The notes under the pieces are model-generated. The model had not been told where the DNA came from. It ran no database searches and was given only the letters and a program-made list of their open reading frames with translations. Positions 43,254-51,840 of a stretch of DNA of 64,000 bases are shown one piece after another (position 1 is the first letter of the stretch; every line of letters begins with the position of its first letter). The position numbers and the translations under genes were made by a program. The DNA comes from Streptomyces griseoviridis. Its GTDB lineage: Bacteria > Actinomycetota > Actinomycetes > Streptomycetales > Streptomycetaceae. The DNA is taken from positions 172,232-236,231 of the forward strand of contig BMSM01000012.1 of NCBI GenBank assembly GCA_014649155.1, given 5' to 3'.

Positions 43254-44083
43254 GCGACGACCTCTCCCGCTTCTCCATCAACCAGATGACGGTCAGGCAG
43301 CTCACGCTGCCCGAACTGACCGCCGCCTGCCGCGACCTGGGCGTCGGCAGCGTCGGCCTGTGGCGCGCACCCGTCCAGGAGTACGGCGTCGAGGCCGCCG
43401 CCAAGCTGGTCCGGGACGCCGGCCTGCGCGTCACCACCCTGTGCCGGGGCGGCTTCCTCACCGCGACCGACCCGGACGCCCGCAGGGAGGCCCTGGCCGA
43501 CAACCGCCGCGCCGTCGACGAGGCCGCCACCCTCGGCACCGACACCCTGGTCCTGGTCTCCGGCGGCCTCCCGCCCGGCGACAAGGACCTCCCCGCCGCC
43601 CGGGAACGCATCGCGGACGCCCTCGCCGAACTCGCCCCCTACGCCGAGGCGCACGGCGTCCGCCTGGCCATCGAGGCGCTGCATCCCATGTACGCCTCGG
43701 ACCGTTGCGTGGTCTCCACCCTCGCCCAGGCCCTGGACCTGGCCGAGCGCTTCCCCGCCCGCCAGGTCGGTGTCACCGTCGACACGTACCACATCTGGTG
43801 GGACGACCGGGCGCCCGAGCAGATCGCCCGGGCCGGCGCCGGCGGCCGCATCCACACCTTCCAGCTCGCGGACTGGACCACCCCGCTGCCGGAGGGCGTC
43901 CTCAACGGCCGCGGCCAGCTCGGCGACGGCTCGATCGACATGCGCGAGTGGAGGGGGTACGTCGAGGCGGCCGGCTACACCGGCCCCATCGAGGTGGAAC
44001 TCTTCAACGAGGCCCTGTGGGCCCGCGACGGCCGCGAGGTGCTGGCGGAAACCGCCCGGAGGTTCGTCGCGCACGCCTTCTGA
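43250..44083 (+). CDS. Sugar phosphate isomerase/epimerase
   Basis: 277 aa, xylose-isomerase-like TIM barrel. Motifs: FSINQMTVRQLTLPELTAA, GSVGLWRAPVQEYG, LRVTTLCRGGFLTATDP, LVLVSGGLPPGDKDL, LAIEALHPMYASDRCVV (metal Glu), VGVTVDTYHIWWDD (Asp and His), and YTGPIEVELFNE (Glu). These residues form the divalent-metal site of the family. Start GTG overlaps the DUF993 stop. Third gene of the operon; it probably isomerises the keto-sugar made by the dehydrogenase. A different, unlinked isomerase lies at 38127. Confidence 0.9.
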   Translation: MSDDLSRFSINQMTVRQLTLPELTAACRDLGVGSVGLWRAPVQEYGVEAAAKLVRDAGLRVTTLCRGGFLTATDPDARREALADNRRAVDEAATLGTDTLVLVSGGLPPGDKDLPAARERIADALAELAPYAEAHGVRLAIEALHPMYASDRCVVSTLAQALDLAERFPARQVGVTVDTYHIWWDDRAPEQIARAGAGGRIHTFQLADWTTPLPEGVLNGRGQLGDGSIDMREWRGYVEAAGYTGPIEVELFNEALWARDGREVLAETARRFVAHAF

Positions 44084-44134
44084 CGCCCTCTGACGGCCTG
44101 GTCCCGGCACCCGGAGAAAAATCTTCGAAAGCCG

Positions 44135-44164
44135 TGCAACCCTTCCCCGCCCCACCGTGTCGTA
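44135..44164 (+). promoter_or_regulatory. ECF-sigma-type promoter-like sequence without a downstream gene
   Basis: GCAACC at 44136-44141 and GTCGTA at 44159-44164, 17 bases apart, preceded by an A-rich tract, look like the -35 and -10 of an ECF sigma promoter pointing right. No gene with an RBS follows. The next element is the terminator at 44234-44261. A short transcript of about 90-100 nt could result. Confidence 0.4.
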
Positions 44165-44233
44165 CTTGTCATCAGGGCGCCCGAGGGGGGAGATCCGGGG
44201 GGATCACGGGTCGTTCTGGGTGGGGAGACGCAC

Positions 44234-44261
44234 GGGGGCCCGGTCGGTGAACCGGGCCCCC
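44234..44261. terminator. Strong bidirectional hairpin between convergent sugar operons
   Basis: GGGGGCCCGGT and ACCGGGCCCCC form a perfect 11-base stem with loop CGGTGA. It separates the DUF993 operon (right-going) from the ribose operon (left-going). Confidence 0.9.
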
Positions 44262-44284
44262 GCGGTGTCGTCCGGGCGGGTGGG

Positions 44285-44671
44285 TCAGAAGAAGACCCCG
44301 CAGCGCAGCAGCACATTGGCGTACGGCCGGGCCTCCCCGGTGCGCACCACCAGCCGGGCCCCCGCCGACAGTTCCTTCAGCCGGGTGTGCGGGACCAGGT
44401 CCAGGCCGGGCAGCGCGTCCAGGAGCCGGGCCGCGTCCGGGTTGGCCGCGCGGACCTCCTCCGCGCCCGTCGCGCCCTCCACCACCAGCTCCGCCAGCAG
44501 CCCCTCCAGCACCTCCGCGAAGGACGGCACCCCGGCCCGGAACGCCAGGTCCACCACCCGGGGTCCCGCGGGGATCGGCATCCCCGCGTCGCACACCAGC
44601 ACCCCGTCGCCGTGCCCCAGCTCCGCGAGCGCCCCGGCGAGATGCCGGTTGAGAATCCCGGCCTTCTTCAC
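44285..44671 (-). CDS. rbsD: D-ribose pyranase
   Basis: 128 aa, full-length RbsD. It interconverts pyranose and furanose forms of ribose so RbsK can phosphorylate it. Conserved motifs: MKKAGILNRHLAGALAELGHGD with the catalytic His, VCDAGMPIP, RVVDLAFRAGVPSF and the C-terminal GEARPYANVLLRCGV. Last gene of the rbs operon; its ATG overlaps the rbsK stop in ATGA. Cytoplasmic. Confidence 0.95.
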   Translation of the reverse strand: MKKAGILNRHLAGALAELGHGDGVLVCDAGMPIPAGPRVVDLAFRAGVPSFAEVLEGLLAELVVEGATGAEEVRAANPDAARLLDALPGLDLVPHTRLKELSAGARLVVRTGEARPYANVLLRCGVFF

Positions 44672-45570
44672 AGCGCCTCGACCTCCTCCGCCGTCGGGTA
44701 CGACTCCTGCGCCCCCGCCTTCGTCACGGCCGCCGCCCCCACCCGGGCCGCGTACGCCGCCGCCTCGGCCAGGGAGGCGCCCGCGCCCAGCCGGTAGGCG
44801 AGCGCCGCGGTGAACGCGTCCCCGGCGCCCGTGGTGTCCACCGCGTCCACCGCCACCGACGGCACCCGCGCCACGCCGTCCTTCGACGCCACCAGCGCCC
44901 CATCGGCGCCCAGCGTCACCACCACCGAGCGAGGCCCCTTGGCGAGCAGGATGCCCGCCCAGTCCTCGGGGCGGTCACCGACGCGGGACGGGCCCAGCAG
45001 CACCTTCGCCTCGTGCTCGTTGACGATGAGCGGGTCGCAGGCGTCCAGCACCTCGCGGGGCAGCGCCCGCGGCGGCGAGGGGTTGAGGACGAGCCGGCTG
45101 CCCGGCGCCAGGCTCCGCACCACCTCCGCCACCGTCTCCAGCGGGATCTCCAGCATCACGGACACCACCCGCGAGGCGTGGAAGAGGCTGGTCGCGGCCC
45201 GGACGTCGGCCGGGGCCAGCCGGCCGTTGGCGCCCGGCGAGACGACGATGCTGTTGTCACCGGACGGGTCCACGGTGATCAGCGCGACACCGGTCGGCGC
45301 GTCGTCCACGAGGACGCCCACCGTGTCCACGCCGGCCGCACGCTGGGAGTCCAGCAGCAGCCGCCCGTGGTCGTCGTCGCCGACCTTGGCCAGCAGCGCC
45401 GTACGGGCGCCCAGCCGGGCCGCGGCCACCGCCTGGTTGGCGCCCTTGCCGCCCGGGTGGACGGCCAGGTCGGTGCCGAGCACCGTCTCCCCGGCGGCCG
45501 GCCGGCGGTCCACGCCGATCACCAGGTCGGCGTTGGCCGACCCGACGACCAGCAGGTCGTAGTCGTACAT
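44668..45570 (-). CDS. rbsK: Ribokinase
   Basis: 300 aa, PfkB-family kinase that makes ribose 5-phosphate. Two PfkB signatures are visible: GGKGANQAVAAARLGA near residue 42 and DTTGAGDAFTAALAYRLG near 246, including the catalytic Asp in GAGD. NADLVIGVDRRPAAGET matches ribokinases closely. The ATG is preceded by GGAGAGGGA. It lies between the fused permease/binding-protein gene and rbsD. Confidence 0.95.
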   Translation of the reverse strand: MYDYDLLVVGSANADLVIGVDRRPAAGETVLGTDLAVHPGGKGANQAVAAARLGARTALLAKVGDDDHGRLLLDSQRAAGVDTVGVLVDDAPTGVALITVDPSGDNSIVVSPGANGRLAPADVRAATSLFHASRVVSVMLEIPLETVAEVVRSLAPGSRLVLNPSPPRALPREVLDACDPLIVNEHEAKVLLGPSRVGDRPEDWAGILLAKGPRSVVVTLGADGALVASKDGVARVPSVAVDAVDTTGAGDAFTAALAYRLGAGASLAEAAAYAARVGAAAVTKAGAQESYPTAEEVEAL

Positions 45571-45625
45571 GGTCCCTCTCCCCGCATCCGCGTCCGTGTC
45601 CGTGAGCCCGTGCCGCCGGCGCCGG

Positions 45626-47566
45626 TCAGCCGTCGAAGCCGGCCACATTCCGCTCGGTGACCACCTTCACCGGCACCTTCACCGTCTCCTCGGTCTTCTT
45701 GCCCTCGGCCGCCCGCACCGCGTTGTCCACGGCGATCCGGCCGAGCTGCCTGGGCTGCTGCGCCACCGACGCGTACAGCGTGCCGTCCTGGACCGCCTTC
45801 AGCCCGTCCGGCGTGCCGTCGAACCCGACGACCTGCACCGACTTCCCGGCCTTGGCGCCCAGGGCCTTGATCGCGCCGAGCGCCATCTCGTCGTTCTCGG
45901 CGAAGACGCCCTTGATGCCGGGGTGCGCCTGGAGCAGGTTCGTCATCACGTCCAGGCCCTTGGTGCGGTCGAAGTCGGCGGGCTGCTTGGCGACGACCTT
46001 GATGCCCGGGTACTTCTTCAGCCCGGCCGCGAAGCCCGCGCCGCGCTCCCGGCTGGCGGAGGTGCCGGCCTGCCCCTGGAGGACGACGATCGTGCCCTTG
46101 CCGCCGAGCTTCTCGGCGAGGGCCTTCGCGCCCAGCTCGCCGCCCTCGACGTTGTCGGAGGCGACCAGCGCGGCGGTGTCGGCCTTGTTGACGCCGCGGT
46201 CCACGGCGACGACGGGGATGTCCGCCTTGTTGGCGGAGCGCACGGACGGCCCGGCCGCGTCGGAGTCGACGGGGTTGACGATGACCGACGACAGGCCCTC
46301 ACTGGTGAAGTTCTGCACCTGGTTGGCCTGCTGGGAGGCGTCGTTCTGCGCGTCGGTGACGGTGAGGTCGACGCCGAGCTTCTCGGCCTCGGCCTCGGCG
46401 CCCGCGCGGATCTGCACGAAGAAGGGGTTGTTCAGCGTGGACAGCGACAGGCCGACCTTCTGCTTGGCGCCGGAGTCGGAGCCGCCGTGCAGCAGCGAGG
46501 TCGCGCCGGCCACGGCCACCGCGACGACCGCCGCGATCAGATAGGTGACGGCCTGCTTGCCCTTGCCCCCGCCGGAGGCTCCGGCCGGCGCCGGGGCCGC
46601 CCCCGCCTTGCGCCGGACCGTGTCCAGGAGCACCGCCAGCGCGATGACGACACCGATGACGACCTGCTGCCAGAACGCGGAGACGGAGAGCAGGTTGAGC
46701 CCGTTGCGCAGCACGGCGAGGATCAGCGCGCCGATGAGCGTGCCCGACGCCTTGCCGGTGCCGCCGGCCAGCGACGCGCCGCCGATCACGACGGCCGCGA
46801 TGGCGTCCAGTTCGTACCCCTGCGCGGCCTGCGGCTGCGCGGAGGAGAGCCGGGAGGCCAGCACGATGCCGGCCGCGGCGGCGAACAGCCCGGAGAAGGC
46901 GTAGATGGCGAGCTTCTGCCGCTTCACCCGCAGCCCCGAGAGCCGCGCGGCCTCCTCGTTGCCGCCGATGGCGTACATGGACCGCCCGATGTACGTCCGT
47001 CCCAGTACGAAGGCGGTGATCAGCCCCATGACGACCATCACCAGCACGGGCACCGGCAGCCAGCCGCCGAGCGTGTCACCGAGGTGCGAGACCGAGTCGG
47101 GGAACGGGATCGGCGACCCCTGCGAGATCACCAGCGACAGGCCGCGCCCCACCGACAGCATGGCGAGCGTGGCGATGAACGGCGGCAGCTTCCCGTACGA
47201 GACGAGGAAGCCGTTGACCAGGCCGCAGGCGATGCCGGTGGCGACGGCGAGCAGCACCGCCACCGGCACCGGCACCCCGCCCTCGGCGGCCGTCCAGGCG
47301 AGCACGGTGGCCGACAGCGCGGCGACCGAGCCGACCGACAGGTCGATGCCCGCCGCGACGATCACGAAGGTGACGCCGAAGGCGAGGATGGCCGTCACGG
47401 CCGCCTGCACCCCGACGTTCAGCAGGTTGTCGGCGGTCAGGAAGTCCCCGGACAGCGCCGACATGGCGATGACGAGGACGATCAGCGCGGTCAGCGCGCC
47501 GTTGTCGAGCAGCAGCCGGCGCAGACCGCCGCCGCCGGACGTCTTCTTGAGGGTGTCAGTGGCCAC
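45626..47566 (-). CDS. rbsCB: Ribose ABC transporter permease fused to its sugar-binding protein (RbsC-RbsB)
   Basis: 646 aa from a GTG overlapping the rbsA end by 11 bases. Residues 20-317 are an RbsC-type permease with about ten helices (GVTFVIVAAGIDLSVGS, GGASLAGGTGKASGTLIGAL). A Gly/Ala/Pro linker and an additional membrane helix at 340-357 lead into residues 369-646, a complete RbsB-like periplasmic-binding domain (VGLSLSTLNNPFFVQIRAGA, DAQNDASQQANQVQNF, VAVDRGVNKAD, AENDEMALGAIKALGA). The extra helix places the receptor outside the cell, so the soluble lipoprotein is replaced by a tethered domain. No separate rbsB is present. Such fusions are known in Streptomyces. Confidence 0.94.
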   Translation of the reverse strand: MATDTLKKTSGGGGLRRLLLDNGALTALIVLVIAMSALSGDFLTADNLLNVGVQAAVTAILAFGVTFVIVAAGIDLSVGSVAALSATVLAWTAAEGGVPVPVAVLLAVATGIACGLVNGFLVSYGKLPPFIATLAMLSVGRGLSLVISQGSPIPFPDSVSHLGDTLGGWLPVPVLVMVVMGLITAFVLGRTYIGRSMYAIGGNEEAARLSGLRVKRQKLAIYAFSGLFAAAAGIVLASRLSSAQPQAAQGYELDAIAAVVIGGASLAGGTGKASGTLIGALILAVLRNGLNLLSVSAFWQQVVIGVVIALAVLLDTVRRKAGAAPAPAGASGGGKGKQAVTYLIAAVVAVAVAGATSLLHGGSDSGAKQKVGLSLSTLNNPFFVQIRAGAEAEAEKLGVDLTVTDAQNDASQQANQVQNFTSEGLSSVIVNPVDSDAAGPSVRSANKADIPVVAVDRGVNKADTAALVASDNVEGGELGAKALAEKLGGKGTIVVLQGQAGTSASRERGAGFAAGLKKYPGIKVVAKQPADFDRTKGLDVMTNLLQAHPGIKGVFAENDEMALGAIKALGAKAGKSVQVVGFDGTPDGLKAVQDGTLYASVAQQPRQLGRIAVDNAVRAAEGKKTEETVKVPVKVVTERNVAGFDG

Positions 47567-49091
47567 CGTCGGCCTCCGTTCCGTCGTTCTGGGGGGTGCT
47601 GACGGCGAGCGCCATCACGGCGTCCTGGGTGGCCTCCGCGGCGGCGAGTTCACCGGCGATCCGGCCCTGCGCCATGACCAGCACGCGGTCGCTCATGCCG
47701 AGCACCTCGGGCAGGTCGCTGGAGATCATCAGGACGGCGGCGCCGGCGGCCGTCAGCTCGTTGATCAGCTGGTAGATCTCGACCTTGGCGCCGACGTCGA
47801 TCCCGCGCGTCGGCTCGTCGAGGATGAGGACCTTGGTGTCCGCCAGCAGCCACTTGCCGATGACGACCTTCTGCTGGTTGCCGCCGGAGAGGGTGCGCAC
47901 GTGCTGGCCGAGGCCGGCCATCCGCACGCCGAGCTGCCCGGCGATCCGGGCCGCGGCGGTGTGCTGGCCCCTGAGGTCGACGAGCCCCGCGCGGGAGGCC
48001 GACCGCAGGGTCACCAGGCCGAGGTTCTCCTCGACCGAGGCGTCCAGCACGAGGCCCTGCCCCTTGCGGTCCTCGGGCACCAGCCCGATCCCGGCGGCCA
48101 TCGCCGCGCCCACGTCGTGCCCGCGCAGCGGCGTGCCGCCGACCCGCACGCTCCCGCGGTCGTAGGGGTCGGCCCCGAAGACCGCCCGGACGACCTCGGT
48201 CCGCCCGGCGCCGACCAGCCCCGCGATCCCGACGACCTCGCCGGCCCGCACCTCGAAGCCGATGTCGTGGAAGACGCCGTCCCGGGTGAGCCCCTCGACC
48301 GTCAGCAGCGCCTCGCCGGTGCCGTCCGGCCGTTCGCGCGGGTACTGCTGCTCGATCGACCGTCCGACCATCAGCCGGACCAGTTCCTCCTCGGGGGTGG
48401 ACGCCGGGACCTGCCCGACGCTCGCCCCGTCCCGGATGACGGTCACCCGGTCGCCGAGGGCGGCGATCTCCTCCAGGTGGTGGGTGATGAAGACGATCCC
48501 CACCCCGTCGGCGCGCAGCCGCCGCACGATGGCGAAGAGCTTCTCCACCTCCTCGGAGGTGAGCACGGCGGTCGGCTCGTCCATGATGAGCACCCGGGCG
48601 TCCAGGCTGAGCGCCTTGGCGATCTCCACCATCTGGAGCCGGGCGATACCGAGTTCACGCACCCGGGTGCGGGGCGACACGTCCACCCCGACCCGCTCCA
48701 GCAGCACGGCCGCGTCGGCGTCCATCCGCTTCCGGTCGATCATCCCGAGCCGCCGCGGCTGCCGCCCGAGGAAGATGTTCTCGGCGACCGTCAGATCGGG
48801 GACCAGGTTGAACTCCTGGTAGATGGTGGCGATCCCGAGCCGCTCGGAGTCCTGCGCACCGTTGATGCGCACCTCCTCGCCGCCGACCAGGATGCGCCCG
48901 GCATCGGGCGTGTGCGCGCCGGAGAGCGTCTTGATGAGGGTGCTCTTGCCCGCGCCGTTCTCGCCGAGCAGCACATGCACCTCGCCCCGGCGCAGGTCGA
49001 AGTCGACGCCGTCGAGCGCGACCACCCCGGGGAAGGTCTTGCGGATGCCCTCGATGCGCAGCAACTCGTCGGATTCGACTCGGTCGCTCAC
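47556..49091 (-). CDS. rbsA: Ribose ABC transporter ATPase
   Basis: 511 aa with two ATPase domains as in RbsA/MglA/XylG. The first has LLGENGAGKSTLIKTLSG, the signature region LGIARLQMVEIAKAL and LIMDEPTAVLT. The second has GLVGAGRTEVVRAVFG as the usual degenerate Walker A, LSGGNQQKVVIGKWL and LILDEPTRGIDVGA. Start GTG, preceded by AAGGAG, overlaps the rbsR stop in GTGA. It energises the fused RbsC-RbsB protein. Confidence 0.95.
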   Translation of the reverse strand: MSDRVESDELLRIEGIRKTFPGVVALDGVDFDLRRGEVHVLLGENGAGKSTLIKTLSGAHTPDAGRILVGGEEVRINGAQDSERLGIATIYQEFNLVPDLTVAENIFLGRQPRRLGMIDRKRMDADAAVLLERVGVDVSPRTRVRELGIARLQMVEIAKALSLDARVLIMDEPTAVLTSEEVEKLFAIVRRLRADGVGIVFITHHLEEIAALGDRVTVIRDGASVGQVPASTPEEELVRLMVGRSIEQQYPRERPDGTGEALLTVEGLTRDGVFHDIGFEVRAGEVVGIAGLVGAGRTEVVRAVFGADPYDRGSVRVGGTPLRGHDVGAAMAAGIGLVPEDRKGQGLVLDASVEENLGLVTLRSASRAGLVDLRGQHTAAARIAGQLGVRMAGLGQHVRTLSGGNQQKVVIGKWLLADTKVLILDEPTRGIDVGAKVEIYQLINELTAAGAAVLMISSDLPEVLGMSDRVLVMAQGRIAGELAAAEATQDAVMALAVSTPQNDGTEADGGH

Positions 49092-50134
49092 GTCGTACTC
49101 CTTCGTACGGGGGAGGGGGAGGGGGACTGGGGGGAGGAGGCGGGCGGTTCACCGCACGAGCGCCGGACGACGAGCCGGGCGGGCAGCGTCACGGACGCGC
49201 CGCCGCGCCCCTCGATCCGGTCGACCAGCGCCCGTACGGCGGCCCGTCCCAGCTCACCGGTGGGCTGGGCGATCGCGGTGACCGGCGGATCGGTGTGCAC
49301 GAACCAGCGGATGTCGTCGAACGCCGCGAGCGCGATGTCCCGCGGCACCCGCAGCCCGCGCGCCCGTACGGCGTCCAGGGCGCCCAGCGCCATCAGGTTG
49401 TCGGCGGCGAAGACCACCTCGGGCGGCTCGGGCAGGTCGAGGAAGCCCTCGGTGACGCGCCGCCCGCTGTCCGCCTGGAAGTCGCCCTGGCCGATGTAGG
49501 CGTCGGGCAGGGGGAGGCCGTGGGCGCCGAGCGCCTCCCGGAAGGCGTCCACCCGCTCCCGGCCGGTGGTGGTGGCGGCGGGCCCCGCGATGATCGCGAG
49601 CCGCCGGTGCCCGAGCCCGTGCAGATGCGCGACGAGGTCCCGTACGGCGGCCCGCCCGTCCGACCGGACGACGGGCACGTCGACGCCGGGGATCCACCGG
49701 TCGACGAAGACCATCGGCGTCCCGGCCCGCGCGGCCTCCAGCATCCGGGGCGAGCCGCCGTCCGTCGGGGACACCAGCAGCCCGTCGATCCGCCGGTCCA
49801 GCAGCGTGGTGACGTGGTGGTCCTGGAGGTCGGGCCGCTCGTCGGCGTTGCCGATGATGACGCTGTAGCCGAGCGCGCGGGCCTCCTCCTCGACGGAGCG
49901 GGCCAGCTCGGTGAAGTAGGGGTTCAGCACGTCGCTGATGACCAGCCCGAGCGTGCGGGTCTGGTCGGTGCGCAGCGACCGGGCGACGGCGTTGGGCCGG
50001 TAGCCCAGGGCCTCGACCGCGCCCAGTACCCGGGCCCGCGCCGCCGCGCTGACGGACGGGTGCCCGTTGAGCACCCGCGACACCGTGGCGACGGAGACGC
50101 CGGCCTCGGCGGCGACGTCCTTGATGCTCGCCAT
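49088..50134 (-). CDS. rbsR: LacI-family repressor of the ribose operon
   Basis: 348 aa. HTH ASIKDVAAEAGVSVATVSRVLNG, hinge AVARSLRTDQ, effector domain LGLVISDVLNPYFTELARSVEEE, GLLVSPTDGGSP, GHRRLAIIAGPAA, VVFAADNLMALGALDAVRA, ALAAFDDIRWFVHTDPPVTAIAQP. First gene of the rbs operon, preceded by GAGGAGG and two exact AATCGATT operators, so it is autoregulated and responds to ribose or its phosphate. The extended N-terminal frame to 50203 was rejected because it encodes the operator region. Confidence 0.93.
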   Translation of the reverse strand: MASIKDVAAEAGVSVATVSRVLNGHPSVSAAARARVLGAVEALGYRPNAVARSLRTDQTRTLGLVISDVLNPYFTELARSVEEEARALGYSVIIGNADERPDLQDHHVTTLLDRRIDGLLVSPTDGGSPRMLEAARAGTPMVFVDRWIPGVDVPVVRSDGRAAVRDLVAHLHGLGHRRLAIIAGPAATTTGRERVDAFREALGAHGLPLPDAYIGQGDFQADSGRRVTEGFLDLPEPPEVVFAADNLMALGALDAVRARGLRVPRDIALAAFDDIRWFVHTDPPVTAIAQPTGELGRAAVRALVDRIEGRGGASVTLPARLVVRRSCGEPPASSPQSPSPSPVRRSTT

Positions 50135-50151
50135 CGCGTTCCACCTCCTCG

Positions 50152-50167
50152 TGGAATCGATTACACG
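50152..50167. promoter_or_regulatory. RbsR operator 1
   Basis: TGGAATCGATTACACG; on the minus strand it reads CGTGTAATCGATTCCA with the AATCGATT palindromic core of a LacI-family site. Immediately upstream of the rbsR RBS. Confidence 0.8.
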
Positions 50168-50175
50168 AGGAGGAT

Positions 50176-50191
50176 TGGAATCGATTACACG
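50176..50191. promoter_or_regulatory. RbsR operator 2
   Basis: An exact second copy of the same 16 bases, 24 bases from the first. Two identical sites suggest cooperative repression of the rbs promoter. Confidence 0.8.
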
Positions 50192-50270
50192 GGGCGCTGG
50201 CAAGGGGGTCGGAGCCGCCGAGACCGGATCGTGACCCCAGGGCGGGGCGGGTCCGGTTCTCCGTCCCGGC

Positions 50271-51020
50271 TCAGATCTGGTTCTCGCCGCCGTCGACGTA
50301 GAGGTTGGCGCCGAAGACGAAGCTGCTCTGCGGGGAGGCGAGGAAGGCCACGGCCGCCGCGACCTCCTCCGGCCGTCCCATCCGTCCGATGGGCAGCTCC
50401 CGGGCGGACTTCTCGCGGAACGCCGGCGCGTTCTCCTCGCCGACCAGCTCCGTGATCCCGGTGGTGTCGATCGGTCCGGGCGAGATGGCGTTGACGCGGA
50501 TGCCGCGGTGCCTCAGCTCGTTGGCCCAGGTGCGGGCGAAGGAGCGGACGGCGGCCTTGGAGGCGGCGTACACGCCGAACGCCTCGGTGCCGTTGTCGGC
50601 GGCGGTGGAGGCGTTGAGGATCACCGAGGCGCCGTCGTTGAGCAGCGGCAGCGCCTTCTGGACGGTGAACAGCGTGCCCCGCACGTTGACGGCGAGGGTC
50701 CGGTCGAGGTGCTCCTCGGTGACCTGCTCCAGTGTGGCGAAGGAGGCGGCCGCCGCGTTGGCGAAGACGACGTCCAGGCCCCGGCCCCGGGCGCGGACGG
50801 CGTCGTAGAGCCGGTCCAGGTCGGCGAGGTCGGTGATGTCGCCCGGCACGGCGGTGACCCGCTCGGCGCCGATGGTCTCCACGGCCTCGTCCAGCGCCGC
50901 CTTGCGCCGGCCGATGATGAACACGTGCGCGCCCTCGTCCGCCAGCCGCGCCGCGCTGGCGAGGCCGATCCCGGTGTGCCCGCCGGTGACGACGGCGGTC
51001 CTGCCTTCGAGCTGTCCCAT
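50271..51020 (-). CDS. SDR-family oxidoreductase
   Basis: 249 aa, classical short-chain dehydrogenase/reductase: NAD(P) motif VVTGGHTGIGLASA, DVVFANAAAASFA (NAG variant), catalytic Ser in ILNASTAAD, Tyr-Lys in VYAASKAAVRSFARTWANEL, and C-terminal SSFVFGANLYVDGGENQI. ARRK after the second strand suggests NADPH. Divergent from a TetR gene with two large palindromes in the 104-base gap, a layout typical of an inducible reductase and its repressor. Substrate unknown. Confidence 0.93.
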   Translation of the reverse strand: MGQLEGRTAVVTGGHTGIGLASAARLADEGAHVFIIGRRKAALDEAVETIGAERVTAVPGDITDLADLDRLYDAVRARGRGLDVVFANAAAASFATLEQVTEEHLDRTLAVNVRGTLFTVQKALPLLNDGASVILNASTAADNGTEAFGVYAASKAAVRSFARTWANELRHRGIRVNAISPGPIDTTGITELVGEENAPAFREKSARELPIGRMGRPEEVAAAVAFLASPQSSFVFGANLYVDGGENQI

Positions 51021-51047
51021 GGCGATCTCCTCTGTTCTTCCGTTCGC

Positions 51048-51073
51048 ACTTCTGTACCGATCGGTACTGAAGT
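51048..51073. promoter_or_regulatory. TetR operator 1 (SDR/TetR intergenic)
   Basis: A 26-base near-perfect palindrome with the arms ACTTCTGTACCGA and TCGGTACTGAAGT. Located 28 bases upstream of the SDR start. Confidence 0.82.
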
Positions 51074-51083
51074 GGACCGTAGC

Positions 51084-51109
51084 ACTTCTGAATCGTTCGG
51101 TACAGAAGA
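51084..51109. promoter_or_regulatory. TetR operator 2 (SDR/TetR intergenic)
   Basis: A weaker copy with arms ACTTCTGAATCGT and TCGGTACAGAAGA, 36 bases from the first and 15 bases before the TetR start. Confidence 0.72.
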
Positions 51110-51124
51110 GGTAGGCTGGGGGGC

Positions 51125-51748
51125 ATGGAGACGCGGCGGAAGGCGACGGCGCAGGGGCAGCGGTCCGGCAGGCCGCGGGCCTTCGACGCGGACGAGGCGC
51201 TGGAGCGCGCCATGCGGGTCTTCTGGGAGCAGGGCTACGAGGGCGCCAGCCTCACCGACCTGACCGGCGCGATGGGCATCACCCGCACCAGCATGTACGC
51301 GGCCTTCGGCAACAAGGAGGACCTGTTCCGCAAGGCCCTGGAGCGCTACACCGAGGGCCCCGCCGCGTACGCCGCCCGCGCCCTGGCGGAGCCGACCGCC
51401 CGCGAGGTGGCCTCCGCGTTCCTGATCGGCTCGGTTCGCGCCACCACCCGCCCCGGCTGCCCCGCCGGCTGCCTGGGCGTCCAGGGGTCGCTGGCCGCCG
51501 GCGAGTCCGGACGCGCCGCGCGCGACGCCCTCGCCGCCTGGCGCGAGGAGGGGGTGGGGCTCCTCCGGGACCGTTTCCGGCGGGCCGTGGACGAGGGCGA
51601 CCTGCCCCCCGACGCCGATCCCGGGGCGCTCGCCCGCTACGTCATGACCGTCGCCAACGGCATCGCCGTCCAGGCGGCGGGCGGCGCGGACGAGGAGGAA
51701 CTCCGGGCGGTGGCGGCCCTGGCGCTGCGGGGGTGGCCGTCGGCCTGA
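51125..51748 (+). CDS. TetR-family repressor next to the SDR gene
   Basis: 207 aa. HTH from about residue 20: RAFDADEALERAMRVFWEQGYEGASLTDLTGAMGITRTSMYAAFGNKEDLF. The C-terminal domain holds a GCPAGCLGVQGSLA motif seen in TetR proteins near SDR or oxidoreductase genes; the two Cys may sense oxidants or electrophiles, which is an inference. Divergent from the SDR gene, with two operator palindromes between. Likely represses both. Confidence 0.9.
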   Translation: METRRKATAQGQRSGRPRAFDADEALERAMRVFWEQGYEGASLTDLTGAMGITRTSMYAAFGNKEDLFRKALERYTEGPAAYAARALAEPTAREVASAFLIGSVRATTRPGCPAGCLGVQGSLAAGESGRAARDALAAWREEGVGLLRDRFRRAVDEGDLPPDADPGALARYVMTVANGIAVQAAGGADEEELRAVAALALRGWPSA

Positions 51749-51840
51749 CGGGCGGGGTGGAGCCGGGATCGCGGCACACCCGGGCGAGGCCCCCGGCGTC
51801 CCCGGGGCCTCGGTGCCGGTGCCGGTCGCGGGCGTGGCCC

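Noticed and set aside
44157..44813. 218-codon plus-strand frame over the terminator and rbsD/rbsK
   Set aside because: Runs through a perfect hairpin and two genes with strong family identity on the other strand.
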